52,846 bases of DNA. Source: Bacteroidota bacterium (GTDB taxonomy: Bacteria > Bacteroidota > Bacteroidia > JAHEXY01). The position numbers were made by a program, and so were the translations under genes. Under the pieces are notes generated by a model that was given only the letters and a program-made list of their open reading frames with translations, made no database searches and had not been told where the DNA came from. Below are positions 52,135 through 52,846 of the stretch, piece by piece; within the stretch, counting starts at the first letter, position 1; the number at the start of each line of letters is the position of its first letter. Where the stretch lies: positions 1-52,846 of the forward strand of contig JAHEXY010000016.1 in the NCBI GenBank assembly GCA_023251875.1, read 5' to 3'.

Positions 52135-52632
52135 ATGCTACGGCTCTTAAATGGTTTTCTAAGATTTTCAATATCATTTTTTATAATAATTTTTTGCACC
52201 CAGAAAGAAGGGCAAAATGAAATTTGGTATTTTTTATATAAACACAATTTATCATTTCATGACATTAAGGAGGAATATGGATGGGTATTTATTATTCCAG
52301 CTCTTATATTGGTATATCAATTTATTAGAGGCTGGTATTATATGACAACGGAGGCTCCTCTTCCAGTATGGGAAGGGTCATCTAGCAAAGGGGTTATATG
52401 CGAAAAAGAAGAGGAATTCGAAAATATACAATCAGTTTTACGATATAGAGAAAGTTTAATGTCGACCATGAGCAACGAAAAAGCTTCAAAGGAATATATG
52501 AAAACTGCCTGGGTTGAGGGTTTTGTTAATAATAGCGGTAATACTAAAAATGCAGTTAGTTTTTTAAATAGCAAATTGGCTACCATGAGCAATGAGGAAG
52601 GTTACAAATATTTAAAAGAAGAAAATAAGTAA
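52135..52632 (+). CDS. Small membrane protein with MSNEKA repeats (paralogue 3)
   Basis: The 165-residue protein is paralogous to the two before it: MLRLLNGFLRFSISFFIIIF as first segment, a second segment (WVFIIPALILVYQFIRGWYYM), then STMSNEKASKEYMKTAWVEG and LATMSNEEGYKYLKEE. 53 bases after paralogue 2 and probably co-transcribed. The C-terminal domain in each consists of two helix-forming repeats separated by NAVSFLNSKL-type linkers. Not recognised. Confidence 0.7.
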   Translation: MLRLLNGFLRFSISFFIIIFCTQKEGQNEIWYFLYKHNLSFHDIKEEYGWVFIIPALILVYQFIRGWYYMTTEAPLPVWEGSSSKGVICEKEEEFENIQSVLRYRESLMSTMSNEKASKEYMKTAWVEGFVNNSGNTKNAVSFLNSKLATMSNEEGYKYLKEENK

Positions 52633-52775
52633 AATAAATAAATTTTATGGAAAATCTTTCAACGAGGGATTGTAAAATGAACTGTGCTTTTCTTTAACTT
52701 TACATTGTTAGGCGAAGCATAGTGAAGCTCTGCTGGAGAGCAACTCCACAAGGAATATCCTAACCCAATGGAATG

Positions 52776-52807
52776 AAAAGAGGTCTGATTTCGGGCCTCT
52801 TTTTTTA
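52776..52807 (+). terminator. Rho-independent terminator
   Basis: aaaagagg pairs with cctctttt around a tctgatttcggg loop, followed by a run of T on the plus strand. It lies about 145 bases beyond the last membrane-protein gene. The stretch 52633-52775 has no gene I can recognise; a small RNA or an extended 3' UTR is possible. Confidence 0.6.
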
Positions 52808-52846
52808 TGCCCATTCTGTTGGTTATATGCCTCACAAAACTCATCA

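Noticed and set aside
1607-52844. Numerous 60-150-residue frames opposite or out of register with recognised genes (for example 21698-22075, 22529-22978, 32637-33083, 47293-47733)
   Set aside because: They lie fully within strong coding regions on another frame, have biased low-complexity composition and no recognisable motifs.
4777-52846. Right-hand attachment site as a copy of the tRNA-Ser 3' end
   Set aside because: No second copy of the last ~20 tRNA bases was noticed by eye; short matches to tctccgc at 33169 and 33788 are inside genes and too short.
52633-52846. A GIY-YIG nuclease fragment or small gene at the right edge
   Set aside because: No frame shows a GIY-YIG motif and the open frames look random; only a terminator hairpin can be supported.

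Overview
The window looks like a chromosomal stretch from a Bacteroidota bacterium. It is AT-rich. Secreted proteins have lipidless signal peptides and type IX secretion (T9SS) sorting tails, Shine-Dalgarno sequences are scarce, and a TAnnTTTG-type -7 element sits just upstream of a tRNA. Family membership below is judged by eye from motifs. No database search was possible, so genus and species cannot be given.

Layout. 1-4545 (minus strand) holds secreted and housekeeping genes: a partial repeat protein, a T9SS protein, a T9SS remnant, a leucine-rich repeat protein and ribF. A tRNA-Ser(TGA) at 4693-4780 is followed directly by a tyrosine recombinase, the usual left end of an integrative island. 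Next comes a compact retron: a DnaB-like ATPase gene, a candidate msr-msd RNA with a 13-bp a1/a2 inverted repeat, and a retron-type reverse transcriptase, all on the minus strand. 9062-11783 has an ECF sigma factor and unrecognised genes. 11929-15879 is an McrBC-type restriction operon with two different McrB subunits and one McrC. 16042-24125 holds two NERD-nuclease/helicase proteins around a tandem pair of small paralogues ending in RLAA. The second helicase is in an operon with a YhaN/YhaO-like (SbcCD-like) ATPase and phosphoesterase. 25146-30662 mixes an AbiE toxin-antitoxin pair, a RhuM protein with an internal deletion, a frameshifted HTH gene, several MITE-like repeats and a possible CBS/HEPN protein. 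30724-36395 is a type I restriction-modification operon (hsdM-hsdS-unknown-hsdR). 36661-38831 is an AAA ATPase gene flanked by directly repeated gene remnants. 39099-40740 is a second AbiE pair. 40878-42956 holds small secreted proteins, two with CAP-like features. 43194-49183 is an AddB/AddA-like recombination nuclease-helicase pair. 49307-50938 is hipBA, and 50942-52632 holds three paralogous small membrane proteins.

How it fits together. Most of 5032-40740 is nucleic-acid-targeting defence or toxin-antitoxin machinery, with many broken gene ends, duplicated remnants and small inverted-repeat elements. This is typical of a defence island that keeps gaining and losing modules. The best candidate for an undescribed system is the retron with a DnaB-like helicase as its partner. 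The next best are the YhaO/YhaN/NERD-helicase operon, the RLAA-tailed paralogues, and a conserved hairpin leader that precedes two unrelated genes 33 kb apart.
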